64,000 nt of DNA, from NCBI GenBank assembly GCA_019424905.1, contig JAHYYP010000001.1, forward strand, positions 78,243-142,242. Reading direction: 5' to 3'. Below are positions 51,994 to 60,854 of the stretch, in pieces; positions within the stretch are counted from its first letter, which is position 1, and every line of letters begins with the position of its first letter. The position numbers and the translations under genes were made by a program. This DNA comes from Collinsella sp. (GTDB lineage Bacteria > Actinomycetota > Coriobacteriia > Coriobacteriales > Coriobacteriaceae). The notes below the pieces were generated by a model. The model was not told the origin of the DNA. It saw only the letters and a program-made list of their open reading frames with translations, and made no database searches.

Positions 51994-52020
51994 TCGTTTA
52001 AGAACCTCCCCAACGACTAG
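51991..52020. repeat. TAGTCATT hairpin family, copy 2 (compensatory change)
   Basis: TAGTCGTT (51991-51998) and AACGACTA (52012-52019) flank TAAGAACCTCCCC. Compared with copy 3 (TAGTCATT / AATGACTA) one A:T pair is now G:C on both arms, so pairing is preserved. The stop codon TAG of the FtsX gene is part of the stem. Confidence 0.7.
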
Positions 52021-52102
52021 GTTTCGCGCTTGACTTTGACCCTACTTCAACGGGTACCATCCTCTATGTCTGTAACGCCATATAGACCGAGGGGATATAA
52101 CT

Positions 52103-53308
52103 ATGACCGCAACTGCACCCGCAGCACCCGCTAAGGTGTACTTCACCAACCTGCGCACGCATGCTCGCGAGAGCCAGCTCGACAAGCTCAAGCGCCTCAT
52201 CCGTCACGCCGGTATTGAGCAGATCGACTTTGAGAACAAGTTCGTCGCCATCAAGATTCACTTTGGCGAGCTGGGCAACCTGAGCTTTTTGCGTCCCAAC
52301 TACGCCCGCGCCGTCGCGGATGTCGTCAAGGAGCTGGGCGGCAAGCCCTTCCTCACTGACTGCAACACGCTCTACGTCGGTAGCCGCAAAAACGCGCTCG
52401 AGCACATCGATACCGCCTATCAGAACGGCTTTACCCCGTATGCCACGGGTTGCCAGATCATCATCGCCGACGGCCTCAAGGGTACCGACGAGGCGCTCGT
52501 CCCGGTCGAGGGCGGCGAGTACGTGCACGAGGCCAAGATCGGTCAGGCACTCATGGATGCCGATATCGTGATCAGCCTCACCCACTTTAAGGGCCATGAA
52601 CAGGCCGGCTTTGGCGGCGCCATGAAGAACCTGGGCATGGGAGGCGGCAGCCGTGCCGGCAAGATGGAGCAGCATGCCGCCGGCAAGCCGAATGTCGCGA
52701 CCGAGCACTGTGTTGGCTGCCGTGCCTGCGAAAAGATTTGCGCACACAACGCTGTCTCGTTCACCGACACCCGCGAGCGCGAGCTTGTTAACGGCAACAC
52801 CCGCACGGTGCACGTGGCCGCCATCGACCACGATCGCTGCGTGGGCTGCGGCCGCTGCATTGCGGCATGCAACCAGGATTGCATCAAGCCCGGCTATGAC
52901 GCCGCGGCCGATGTGCTCAACTGCAAGATCGCCGAGTACACCAAGGCCGTTGTCGACGGCCGCCCGAGCTTCCATATCTCGCTTGCCATGGATATTAGCC
53001 CCAACTGCGATTGCCATCCCGAAAACGACACGCCTATCGTCAACGATATCGGCATGTTCGCGAGCTTCGACCCGGTCGCCATCGACCAGGCCTGTGCCGA
53101 TGCCGTCATGGCATCCGAGCCGCTGCCCAACACCGAGCTTACCGATAGCGCGGCCAAGATGGAGCACAACCACGAGCATCTGGAGGGCGATCAGGCCAAG
53201 GACCCCTTCTGCATCACGCATCCCGACACCGACTGGCGCACCTGCATCGCGCATGCCGAGAAGATCGGCCTGGGCACGAGCAAGTACGAGCTCATCGAGG
53301 TCAAGTAG
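52103..53308 (+). CDS. DUF362-domain protein with two [4Fe-4S] clusters
   Basis: A 401-residue cytosolic protein. The N-terminal DUF362 domain reads VAIKIHFGELGNLSFLRPNY, ADIVISLTHFKGHEQAGFGGAMKNLGMG; the inserted ferredoxin segment has CVGCRACEKICAHNAV and CVGCGRCIAACNQDCI. Such proteins are presumed redox enzymes of unknown substrate. ATG 52103 follows GAGGGGA with good spacing. The extra C-terminal HNHEHLEGD stretch may bind metal. A strong terminator follows. Confidence 0.88.
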   Translation: MTATAPAAPAKVYFTNLRTHARESQLDKLKRLIRHAGIEQIDFENKFVAIKIHFGELGNLSFLRPNYARAVADVVKELGGKPFLTDCNTLYVGSRKNALEHIDTAYQNGFTPYATGCQIIIADGLKGTDEALVPVEGGEYVHEAKIGQALMDADIVISLTHFKGHEQAGFGGAMKNLGMGGGSRAGKMEQHAAGKPNVATEHCVGCRACEKICAHNAVSFTDTRERELVNGNTRTVHVAAIDHDRCVGCGRCIAACNQDCIKPGYDAAADVLNCKIAEYTKAVVDGRPSFHISLAMDISPNCDCHPENDTPIVNDIGMFASFDPVAIDQACADAVMASEPLPNTELTDSAAKMEHNHEHLEGDQAKDPFCITHPDTDWRTCIAHAEKIGLGTSKYELIEVK

Positions 53309-53355
53309 CGCCTAGTTATTGGACAAATCAAGCGCTTTTCTGGCGCAAGTAGAGC

Positions 53356-53395
53356 AAAAGCCGCCCGTGGGCACAGCGCTCACGGGCGGCTTTTT
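53356..53395 (+). terminator. Intrinsic terminator of the DUF362 gene
   Basis: AAAAGCCGCCCGTG (53356-53369) pairs with CACGGGCGGCTTTT (53381-53394) around an 11-base loop and runs into TTTTT. Confidence 0.92.
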
Positions 53396-53517
53396 GGAAG
53401 TATGCGGCAAATTTCGAGACCGCCGAGCACACGACGTTTTTTGGCAACAAAACCCCTGATAAATTGTTGGTAAAACTGTGGTCTGGTCGGCAGTTCCAGA
53501 TTTTGCCGCATACTTCC
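53396..53517. repeat. 122-bp inverted-repeat element D
   Basis: GGAAGTATGCGGCAAA is perfect at both ends (53396 rightward, 53517 leftward), and pairing continues imperfectly inward (AGACC...CAACAAAA against its counterpart). It is directly abutted to the DUF362 terminator and ends before the convergent hydrolase gene. Non-coding. Confidence 0.78.
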
Positions 53518-53559
53518 GAAAATAGGGGGTCAGATAAAGCCTCAGACGTTGCTATTCGC

Positions 53560-54525
53560 CTAAAAATACTCGTCGAGGAAGTTGTTGACTGTGTTCCAGT
53601 AGAGCTCGGGGTCAACTTGCGCACTCTTGGCGTGGGTGGCGCCATGGATGGTGAGCTTTTGCTTGACCTTGCTGGCGCACGCGTCGTAGTTTTGGTCGAG
53701 CATGCTGTACGGCACAAAGGTGTCCTGGTCGCCGTGGATAAACAGCATGGGAACCGTCGCGTGTTTGAGTTGCTCCACACTGCTCGCCTTATGAAAGTCG
53801 TAGCCCGCGCGCACGTTGCACACCAAGTTTGCTACATCGAGCAAGGGAAAGCTGGGCAGGCCGAACACGTCCTTGAGTTGCAGGGAAAACTCGTCCCAAA
53901 CACTCGTATAACCACAGTCCTCGATAATGCATTTTACGTTTGCGGGTAGAGATTCCCCCGCGACGTTCATGGCAGTTGCTGCACCCATCGACTCGCCAAA
54001 GACCAGGATGCGCGCCTCGGGGTCAGCCTGAACGATCCGCCCAATCCATGCAACGACATCGAGCCGCTCTGGCCAGCCCATGCCGATATAGTCGCCGCCG
54101 GAGCGCTCGTGGGCGCGGGCGGCAGGCGCGAGCACGTTCATGCCGCGGTCGTGGAATCGCTTGACGTATCGGGCCATGCCGATGGGCTCGTTGGTATATC
54201 CATGCAGGCAGACGGCGTAATCGTGGGTGTTCTCCGAGGCGGCAAAAAACCAAGCGGCGAGCTCGGTTCCGTCATCTGCGGTGAGGCTGCTGCTCTTGCG
54301 GTTTTCTTTAAACCATGCCCGCGCCTCGGTGTCCTCGGCATCCGGCTGCTCGCCTTCTTTGTCGTTCTTGCTATCCTGCATCATCTTCATGGTGTACGGC
54401 GCTTGGGGATTCAGCGCGAAGTCAAACAGAAAGTTGCCGGCAAATCCGAGCAGCACAACGACAACCACCAGTGCAACGATGCCGGCCATCTTGAGCTTTC
54501 GATGGGAACGTGCGTTTTGAGCCAT
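53560..54525 (-). CDS. Membrane-anchored alpha/beta hydrolase
   Basis: A 321-residue hydrolase with one N-terminal helix (MAGIVALVVVVVLLGFAGNFLF) facing the catalytic domain outward. The nucleophile elbow is GESMGA, with oxyanion-side CLHGYTNEP and a C-terminal HGDQDTFVP and GATHAKS (Asp and His of the triad). It belongs to the serine aminopeptidase/BAAT-like lipase group common in Firmicutes and Actinobacteria. Substrate unknown. Confidence 0.86.
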   Translation of the reverse strand: MAQNARSHRKLKMAGIVALVVVVVLLGFAGNFLFDFALNPQAPYTMKMMQDSKNDKEGEQPDAEDTEARAWFKENRKSSSLTADDGTELAAWFFAASENTHDYAVCLHGYTNEPIGMARYVKRFHDRGMNVLAPAARAHERSGGDYIGMGWPERLDVVAWIGRIVQADPEARILVFGESMGAATAMNVAGESLPANVKCIIEDCGYTSVWDEFSLQLKDVFGLPSFPLLDVANLVCNVRAGYDFHKASSVEQLKHATVPMLFIHGDQDTFVPYSMLDQNYDACASKVKQKLTIHGATHAKSAQVDPELYWNTVNNFLDEYF

Positions 54526-54711
54526 GCGGTATTCTCCTATAAGATGTTAATACGTCAACATTTAATGCAAGCGCATTATGGACGTTCGCCGTTGATGCGT
54601 CAACAGGCAAAGAATGGGTAAACAAAGGGTCACGTATGGTGCAAATTTCGCACGTACCTAGACGCTTTGATATAGTGTTGAGAACTCTTTACGTTGGAGG
54701 ATGTAACCGGC

Positions 54712-55395
54712 ATGTCCGATTCGAGCGACAGTTCTAAGCCGCGACCCAAGACCGCGGCCGTTCCACACTACACGGTGGGCGAGGAGATCATGAACTCCGT
54801 CACCCATGGTGTCGGCTGCCTGCTGGGTATCGCGGGTCTGGTGCTCCTGATCGTATTCGCCGCCCTGCGCGGCGGAGGCCCGGCCCACATGGCCGCGGCG
54901 ATTGTCTACGGTGTCAGCATTATCCTCGAATACCTTGCCTCCACGCTCTACCATGCGATTCAGCCCGCGGGCGCCAAGCGCGTGTTCCGCATTATCGACC
55001 ACAGCTGCATCTACCTGCTCATAGCCGGCAGCTATACGCCGTTTTGCCTCATCACGCTCGCAAACGACGGCGGCCCTGCGCTGTTCTTTGCCGTATGGGC
55101 CATCGCCATTATCGGCATCGCCCTCGAGTGCTTTATGCGTGAGCGTCAACCGCACTGGGTAAGCGGCCTGGTCTACCTGCTGATGGGCTGGCTCGTTGTC
55201 TTTAAGCTGCCCGAGCTCGTGTTGCTGCTCAACCCCGTGGCACTTGCCCTGCTCGCCGTCGGCGGCGTGTGCTACACCGCGGGCGTGCCGTTCTATATCG
55301 CCAAAAACGTGCGCTATCTGCACAGCGTGTTTCACCTGTGGGTGCTCGCCGGCAGCATCTTCCAGTTCATGGCGGTGATCCTTTTCGTAATCTAG
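54712..55395 (+). CDS. trhA: Hemolysin III family (TrhA/PAQR-like) membrane protein
   Basis: A 227-residue seven-helix membrane protein with the family signatures EEIMNSVTHGVGCLLG, STLYHA and a C-terminal HSVFHLWVLAG (zinc-ligand His pattern of PAQR proteins). Probably involved in membrane lipid homeostasis rather than toxicity. ATG 54712 is used although its SD (GGAGG) is rather distant; a TTG at 54694 would add six residues. A TATAGT at 54671 is a possible -10 element. Confidence 0.92.
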   Translation: MSDSSDSSKPRPKTAAVPHYTVGEEIMNSVTHGVGCLLGIAGLVLLIVFAALRGGGPAHMAAAIVYGVSIILEYLASTLYHAIQPAGAKRVFRIIDHSCIYLLIAGSYTPFCLITLANDGGPALFFAVWAIAIIGIALECFMRERQPHWVSGLVYLLMGWLVVFKLPELVLLLNPVALALLAVGGVCYTAGVPFYIAKNVRYLHSVFHLWVLAGSIFQFMAVILFVI

Positions 55396-55505
55396 CGACC
55401 ATGCCTGCGCGCCCGCGTCCTCGTTTGGGCGCCGGCGCAATTGCCGTATCCGTAATCAACGTTTTACCCTAACGTCCCGAATCTTGGAGGTTCGAGAAAC
55501 TCCCG

Positions 55506-56879
55506 ATGGACATAACCATCTCCCTTATCACCACCCTCGTTTTAACCCTCATCAACGGCTACTTCTCTATGTCCGAGATGGCGCTCACCACGGCAAAGCG
55601 CGCTGTGCTGGAGCACGATGCCGAGGAAGGCGACAAACGCGCCGAGCGCGCCGTCCAGCTCGCCGCAGACTCCGATCAGCTGTTGGCCACCATCCAGGTC
55701 GCCATCACGCTCGTGGGCTTTGCCTCGTCCGCCGTCGCCTCGACGAGCCTGTCCGACCCGCTTGCCACGTGGCTCATGAGCTTTGGCATCGCGCCGCTCT
55801 CTGCCATTGCGCGCGGCCTGGCGCCGGTCATCATCACCGTCGCCGTCGCCTTCGTGTCCATCGTGATTGGCGAGCTCGTGCCCAAGCGCATCGGCCTCGC
55901 TAACGCCGAGGGCGTATCCAAGCAGGTCGTGGGACCGCTCTCGGTGTTCCAAAAGATCGCCCGCCCGCTCGTGTGGCTGACCGGTGCCTGCTCCGACGGT
56001 CTGGCCCGCATCCTGCGCATCAAGAGCGCCGATGACCGCCAGAACGTCTCGGAGGAAGAGATCAAGTACATGGTCTCGGAGCAGGACGACCTGCTCGACG
56101 AGGAAAAGCGTATGATTCACGAGATCTTCGACCTGGGCGACACCGTTGCCCGCGAGGTCATGGTGCCGCGCGTGGACACCACCATGTGCGAGGACGACGA
56201 GACGGTCGCCGACGTGCTGTCCGCCATGCGCCAGACCGGCTTTAGCCGCATCCCCGTCTATCACGAGGATCCCGACAACGTCGCCGGCATCGCGCACATC
56301 AAGGACCTGATCCAGCCTTCGCTCGACGGCAAGGGCGACCAGCCCATCGCCGACTTTTTGCGCGACGCCACCTTTGTGCCCGACACCAAGGACATCCTGC
56401 CGCTGCTGTCCGAGATGCAGACCTCGCACGACCAGATCGTGGTGGTCGTGGACGAGTACGGCGGCACGGCCGGCATCATCACCATCGAGGACATCGTCGA
56501 GGAGATCGTGGGCGAGATCGAGGACGAGTTCGACCCCGACAACAAGTACCTCACGCGCCTTTCGCGCCGCGAGTGGCTTGTCGATGGGCGTTTTTCGTGC
56601 GATGACGCGATTGAGCTTGGTTGGCCGCTCGAGGAAAGCGATGATTATGAGACCATCGCCGGCTGGATTTTGGAGCTTTGCGACTCGGTGCCCGACATCG
56701 GAGAGGTGTTTGAGGTTGCGGGGTACAAGTTTAAGGTGCAGTCGATGCGTGGCCAGCGCATCTCGCTCATTCGCGTGATCGCTCCGGCCGAAACCGATAA
56801 GAAGGATTCCGAGTCCTCGGCAGATAAGCCGGCGGCGTCGGACGCGGGTTCTGCGGACCCGCACGACGGCGACGAGTAG
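55506..56879 (+). CDS. Hemolysin-C/CorC-type protein with DUF21 and CBS domains
   Basis: A 457-residue membrane protein. The DUF21 (CNNM) domain of four helices comes first (INGYFSMSEMALTTAKRAVLE, IVIGELVPKRIGLAN). The CBS pair follows (VMVPRVDTTMCEDDETVADVL, RIPVYHEDPDNVAGI), then the CorC_HlyC domain (DGRFSCDDAIELGWPL). The family is implicated in magnesium export or tolerance. An acidic Ser/Ala tail ends the protein. Confidence 0.93.
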   Translation: MDITISLITTLVLTLINGYFSMSEMALTTAKRAVLEHDAEEGDKRAERAVQLAADSDQLLATIQVAITLVGFASSAVASTSLSDPLATWLMSFGIAPLSAIARGLAPVIITVAVAFVSIVIGELVPKRIGLANAEGVSKQVVGPLSVFQKIARPLVWLTGACSDGLARILRIKSADDRQNVSEEEIKYMVSEQDDLLDEEKRMIHEIFDLGDTVAREVMVPRVDTTMCEDDETVADVLSAMRQTGFSRIPVYHEDPDNVAGIAHIKDLIQPSLDGKGDQPIADFLRDATFVPDTKDILPLLSEMQTSHDQIVVVVDEYGGTAGIITIEDIVEEIVGEIEDEFDPDNKYLTRLSRREWLVDGRFSCDDAIELGWPLEESDDYETIAGWILELCDSVPDIGEVFEVAGYKFKVQSMRGQRISLIRVIAPAETDKKDSESSADKPAASDAGSADPHDGDE

Positions 56880-56903
56880 GGCAAGGAAGAGTAGGGGAGA
56901 GTT

Positions 56904-57749
56904 ATGGCAGGCCTGTTCAACATCCTTAAGGTCACCGTCAGCGAGGACAAGATCTGCGCGCACGTGCTGGTGAACCCCGGCATGCCGCTCATGACCTCGG
57001 AGGACATCGAGGCCACGGCGCGCGTGTATTACCTGGTGCCCGCGATTGCCAAGCATCTGTGCCTGGGCGATTCCGGTCGCGAATTCCAGGACTGCATGGG
57101 CCAGACCGAGCTTTGCCATCTGCTGGAGCACGTGACAGTCGAGCTCATGAACGAGACCGGTCTCGCTGGCAGCATTTCGTGCGGCCGCACCCGCGTAAGC
57201 GAGCACGACGAGCGTGTCTTTGAGGTCGAGCTTTCGTGTCCCGACGACGCGCTGGCCATCGGCGCGCTGTCTTCGGCGACCTTTATGATGGACTGGGCGT
57301 ACCTGCACGCCGACCAGCCTGCCCCCGACGTGGAAGGAACGGTCGCGGGCCTGCGCAACCTGGTGCTGGGTATGCGCGCCGAGGCCGAGGGCAAGGACCC
57401 GCACGAGGCCGTCGCCGCCGCGAACGCCGAAGGCGAGGCCGGGGACACGACCGAGGGCGAGGCGCCTGCCGAGGCTGCCGCCGAGTCTGTCAACGATGCC
57501 CCTGCCGAGGAGGCCGTCGAGGTCGAGCCCGCGGAGCCCCAGGGCGTCCCGAGCTTTGACGACGAGCCGCAGGAAGTAATCGATACCGAGGGCGCGACCG
57601 CCGAGAGCCATGAGGCCCCCGCTGCCGTCTACGGTGGTGCGGCGACGGCTCCGGTTGCCCCTGCGCGTGAGGGAGCGCTGCCGCTCGTTGACGGCGCCGG
57701 CGAGGACCCGGCCGCCACGGTGGCCATGCCTGCCATGCCGCAGGAGTAG
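56904..57749 (+). CDS. Uncharacterised protein with a cyanophycin-synthetase-N-like domain and acidic tail
   Basis: A 281-residue protein. Residues 1-150 contain HLLEHVTVELMNETG, then SISCGRTRVSEHDERVFEVELSC, which follow the pattern LEHVALELQ / GFGRTR of the N-terminal domain of cyanophycin synthetase. The Mur-ligase and ATP-grasp parts of that enzyme are missing. The rest is a low-complexity Ala/Glu/Pro-rich tail. The link is motif-based inference. GGGGAG precedes ATG 56904. It lies 24 bases after the CBS gene, so co-transcription is likely. Confidence 0.5.
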   Translation: MAGLFNILKVTVSEDKICAHVLVNPGMPLMTSEDIEATARVYYLVPAIAKHLCLGDSGREFQDCMGQTELCHLLEHVTVELMNETGLAGSISCGRTRVSEHDERVFEVELSCPDDALAIGALSSATFMMDWAYLHADQPAPDVEGTVAGLRNLVLGMRAEAEGKDPHEAVAAANAEGEAGDTTEGEAPAEAAAESVNDAPAEEAVEVEPAEPQGVPSFDDEPQEVIDTEGATAESHEAPAAVYGGAATAPVAPAREGALPLVDGAGEDPAATVAMPAMPQE

Positions 57750-57885
57750 GCTCACCCGCTTATCACCATCATGTACCTGCGCCTTTACCGTACGCAGATG
57801 AGCAAAGCGGCAGGCGCTGTGCTGCGGGTATAATGGACAGCATTCAAACGGTGGGCGCCGAGGTGCCCGCAGGAGAGGAATGAAC

Positions 57886-58275
57886 ATGGGTAAGACTTTC
57901 AACTTTATCTCGGGTGCGCTCTTCGGTGCCGCCGCCGGCGCCATTATCGGCGTTGCCCTGGCTCCGCGCTCGGGCGCCGAGACCCGCGCCATGGCTGCCG
58001 ATATCGCAAACGACGCCTGGGATAACATGCGCGACACCTACGAGCACGGTGCCGAGGAGGCCCGCGCTGCGGTCAACGATTTTGGCCCGATGGTCGATGC
58101 CAAGACCGATGACCTGCGTGCCAAGGTTGACCTTGCCCGCGAGCGCATGGACCAGCTGCGAGAGCAGCTCAACGACGCCATCTCGGGCGGCAACGTGACG
58201 CCCGCCGCCGATGTCGTGGTCGAGAACGCCGTCGAGGCCGACGCCGAGGCCGCGGAGCCTTCGACCGAGGCATAA
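57886..58275 (+). CDS. YtxH-domain protein
   Basis: A 129-residue envelope-associated protein: a Gly/Ala-rich helix (FISGALFGAAAGAIIGVALAPRSGAETR) typical of YtxH, then a helical amphipathic segment and an acidic end. ATG 57886 is spaced seven bases after AGGAGAGG; ATG 57880 is the alternative. A TATAAT 50 bases upstream is a plausible -10 element. It overlaps the PRC-barrel gene by one base. Confidence 0.8.
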   Translation: MGKTFNFISGALFGAAAGAIIGVALAPRSGAETRAMAADIANDAWDNMRDTYEHGAEEARAAVNDFGPMVDAKTDDLRAKVDLARERMDQLREQLNDAISGGNVTPAADVVVENAVEADAEAAEPSTEA

Positions 58276-59030
58276 TGCGCGCCGGGGATTTTGTCGGCGC
58301 CAAGATCTATCGCAAGCCTACCGAGGATAAGCGCACTAAAAAAGACGGCACGCCGCGCAGCCCTAAAAAGCTCGGCAAGATTCACTTTCCGGTCTTTACC
58401 CCGGGCGGCACACGCGTGGTGGGCTTTATGGTTCGCCAGTCCGATATCGCGGGTATGATCGAGCGCCCCGACCGCTTTGTGGCGCTCGATGCCATTGGCG
58501 TCTACGAGGGCGCCATCGCAGTTGACGACGTCAAGGGCACCTACGATGCCGCTGCGGCCAAGCGCCTCGACATCAACCTGGACGATTGCATTATCTGGGT
58601 TGGCATGGACGTGCGCACGGAGTCGGGCGATGTCGTGGGCTATTGCTCGGACGTTGAGTTCAAGCCACGCTCGGGCATCGTGCAGGCATTCTATGTGACC
58701 GCCGGTGCTGCTTCGAGTGTTTTGGTTGGTGACACGCAGGTGCCGCCGACGATGCTGCGCGGCTACGAGAACGGTGCGATGGTCGTCTCGGACGAGGTCA
58801 AGTCGCTCGGGTATTCGGGCGGTGCGGCCGCCAAGGCCGCCGAGGCCAGCGTCGTGGTGGGCGACAAGGTCAAAAAGGGTGCCAAGGTACTCGACGACAA
58901 GGGATCGGTTGCCGTGGACAAGGGCAGTCGCGCACTGGGCAAGCAGCTCGGCAAGACGCGCGGCATGTTCAAGGCCTTTAAGGACGAATACCAAAAGGCG
59001 AGCGGAGGCTCGTCAAAAGCTACAAAATAG
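58275..59030 (+). CDS. PRC-barrel domain protein
   Basis: A 251-residue protein with two PRC-barrel-like units (GKIHFPVFTPGGTRVVGFMV and VRTESGDVVGYCSDVEFKPRSG) and a Lys-rich helical C-terminus. PRC-barrels bind RNA, proteins or membranes; the role here is unknown. It is translationally coupled to the YtxH gene (TAATG). Terminator at 59052. Confidence 0.82.
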   Translation: MRAGDFVGAKIYRKPTEDKRTKKDGTPRSPKKLGKIHFPVFTPGGTRVVGFMVRQSDIAGMIERPDRFVALDAIGVYEGAIAVDDVKGTYDAAAAKRLDINLDDCIIWVGMDVRTESGDVVGYCSDVEFKPRSGIVQAFYVTAGAASSVLVGDTQVPPTMLRGYENGAMVVSDEVKSLGYSGGAAAKAAEASVVVGDKVKKGAKVLDDKGSVAVDKGSRALGKQLGKTRGMFKAFKDEYQKASGGSSKATK

Positions 59031-59051
59031 CGACGTACCAAATGATGGGAG

Positions 59052-59081
59052 GCAAGCCGGAGACCTGTTGCTCCGGCTTGC
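59052..59081 (+). terminator. Intrinsic terminator of the YtxH/PRC operon
   Basis: GCAAGCCGGAG (59052-59062) pairs with CTCCGGCTTGC (59071-59081) around ACCTGTTG; the following TGTGTTTAT is a weak T-tract. Confidence 0.8.
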
Positions 59082-59102
59082 TGTGTTTATGGGGGAGGGC
59101 AC

Positions 59103-60509
59103 ATGCACCAAAACGGATCCAACTTAAACGGGCGTTCGGGTGCGCATCCGACAGCGCGCCGCGACCTGGGGCAGCTGCCCAGCGGTCAGCGCCGCCGTCA
59201 CCGTAAGCCCGGCGCGATGTATCTCAACCATAGCCGCGGCTTTAGCGATCGCAGCGCGCGCATCGGCAACAGCCGCACACCCCGTCGTTCGTCTCGCCTG
59301 CCCTATGCGCTGATCGCCGTGGGTTGCGCGCTCGTGCTGTTTATCGCTGCCGTCGTGGGCTACGTCAACCGCAGCGTGGACGTGGAGCTCAACGGCCAGA
59401 AGACCGCGGTGCGCGTGGGCTCTACGCTGCAGAATCTCATCGACGAACAGGATTTGACTGACACCTACGACGCAGGCGACCTGCTAGCCGTCGATGACAG
59501 CGTGCTCAAGCGCCATGGGGGCGAAAAGCTGTCGGTGAAGGTCGACGGCAAGCGCGTGAAGCAGGGCAAATGGGATAGCCGCGAACTCGAGGGCGGCGAG
59601 AAGGTGACGGTCAAGGATGGCCGTAACACTTACGAGAAGCACGAGGTTCAGGCTACGGTTATCGAGCCCAAGCTCAAGGTCGAGGGCACGGGCGCTATCG
59701 AGTATGTGCAGACATGGGGTGTCCAGGGCCGATCCGAGGTGTGGGTTGGTGAGCGGTCAGGCAAGACGCAAGACCGCGGCGAGGTTGTGCCCGCCACCGA
59801 TTGCGTTGTTGCGTGCGCCAGCGTGGCGCCCAAGGGCAACAAAAAGTACGTGGCGCTGACGTTTGACGAGGGTCCGAGCGGCGCCACCAAACAGATCTTG
59901 CAGGTGCTCAAGGAAAAGGGCGTCACCGCGACGTTCTTCCTTTCGGGCGATGCGGCCGAGGCCTCGCCTGCCACGGCCAAGGCGATTGTCGACGCCGGGT
60001 GCGAGATCGGATCCAACAGCTACAGCGACGATTCGCTCAAGGGTCAGGACCGTGAGGCGGTGCGCGAACAGATCACGAAAGGCACCGATGCGATTAAGTC
60101 GGCGACCGGCGTGAAGACGATGCTGCTGCGTGCTCCCTACGCTGCCTTTGACGAGCAAAACTGGATTGATGCGATGGACCTGGTCTCCGCCGTGGTCTCG
60201 TGGAATATCGACTCGGGCGACTGGCTGCTAAACGGTGCCGACGAACAGGTCTCGACGGTGCTCGATTCGGTGACGCCGGGCAATATCGTGCTGCTCACCG
60301 ATAGAGACGAATGCGCCGAGCAGACACTCGAGGCGCTGCCGCAGATTATCGACGGCCTCATTGCCGACGGCTACAAGATCGTGACGCTCAGCGACCTGGT
60401 CAAGACGGACACGTCGCTGAGCAAAAAGCTCACCTCGCTGACGAAGGTCACCATGCCCAAGGACGCCGTGTTCCCCCAACTTGCCGAGGACGACGACACC
60501 ACAGAGTAG
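59103..60509 (+). CDS. Polysaccharide deacetylase-like protein with degenerate metal site
   Basis: A 468-residue membrane-anchored protein: basic N-terminus, one helix (LPYALIAVGCALVLFIAAVVGYV), a DUF348/G5-like segment (VDVELNGQKTAVRVGSTLQNLI) and a C-terminal NodB-like domain. NodB motif 1 is FDEGP (D255, E256) in place of FDDGP. Motif 2 is SNSYSDD, with Asn305 and Asp309 where active enzymes have the two metal-binding His. Motif 5 is LLTD, Thr399 replacing the catalytic His. Only RAPY (motif 3) and DSGDW (motif 4) survive. It is therefore probably a non-catalytic binding protein of the cell wall; an altered enzyme is the alternative. Confidence 0.82.
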   Translation: MHQNGSNLNGRSGAHPTARRDLGQLPSGQRRRHRKPGAMYLNHSRGFSDRSARIGNSRTPRRSSRLPYALIAVGCALVLFIAAVVGYVNRSVDVELNGQKTAVRVGSTLQNLIDEQDLTDTYDAGDLLAVDDSVLKRHGGEKLSVKVDGKRVKQGKWDSRELEGGEKVTVKDGRNTYEKHEVQATVIEPKLKVEGTGAIEYVQTWGVQGRSEVWVGERSGKTQDRGEVVPATDCVVACASVAPKGNKKYVALTFDEGPSGATKQILQVLKEKGVTATFFLSGDAAEASPATAKAIVDAGCEIGSNSYSDDSLKGQDREAVREQITKGTDAIKSATGVKTMLLRAPYAAFDEQNWIDAMDLVSAVVSWNIDSGDWLLNGADEQVSTVLDSVTPGNIVLLTDRDECAEQTLEALPQIIDGLIADGYKIVTLSDLVKTDTSLSKKLTSLTKVTMPKDAVFPQLAEDDDTTE

Positions 60510-60517
60510 TCATTGGG

Positions 60518-60546
60518 TAGTCATTTAGGAACGTCCCCAATGACTA
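60518..60546. repeat. TAGTCATT hairpin family, copy 3
   Basis: TAGTCATT (60518-60525) and AATGACTA (60539-60546) flank TAGGAACGTCCCC. An extra partial TAGTCATTGGG precedes it and overlaps the stop codon of the deacetylase-like gene. Confidence 0.7.
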
Positions 60547-60697
60547 TGTCACGGATGCGTCAGCGTTTGGTATGCCTGCAATGTGCAGCGCATAAATTCG
60601 ATGCCGCAGGGCGATGCTGATGCTATAGTTACTGCGGTTAATGAGGGTCAAGAGAAAGGTTACAGGTGAAATCCAAACCTCGACCATACAGTCGATG

Positions 60698-60732
60698 ACC
60701 CCATGCAGGTGCTTTTTGCGCATGCACGGGGT
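60698..60732 (+). promoter_or_regulatory. Structured leader upstream of the MgtE-like gene
   Basis: The 290 bases between 60547 and 60837 have no gene but several inverted repeats, the clearest being ACCCCATGCA (60698-60707) with TGCACGGGGT (60723-60732), then GCGGCGTGCCGC (60743-60756). A regulatory leader is plausible for a magnesium-transport gene. The M-box consensus was looked for and not recognised. Confidence 0.4.
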
Positions 60733-60824
60733 GTAAGCGTCGAGCGGCGTGCCGCCCGCGCATGCGTATACATATCCAGAAGCCCCCGGACGTCGCACAT
60801 GCGGCCGCGTTCGGAGGAATAATG

Positions 60825-60854
60825 ATGGGGAGCACCATTGAATTATCTGAGTGA
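60825..60854 (+). CDS. Possible 9-codon leader ORF overlapping the mgtE-like start
   Basis: ATG 60825 is the start codon best placed (7 bases) after the strong SD GGAGG at 60813-60817. Its frame gives MGSTIELSE and stops at 60852-60854, two bases before an in-frame mgtE ATG at 60856. Translation of this mini-ORF could couple to or regulate the transporter. It may also be fortuitous. Confidence 0.3.
   Translation: MGSTIELSE

Noticed and set aside
55542..58037. An 831-codon minus-strand open frame opposite the CBS and CphA-N-like genes
   Set aside because: It covers three real plus-strand genes and contains no recognisable domain.
60547..60837. M-box magnesium riboswitch upstream of the MgtE-like gene
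   Set aside because: The conserved core of the M-box was not found; only generic hairpins are visible, so it is described as a structured leader.
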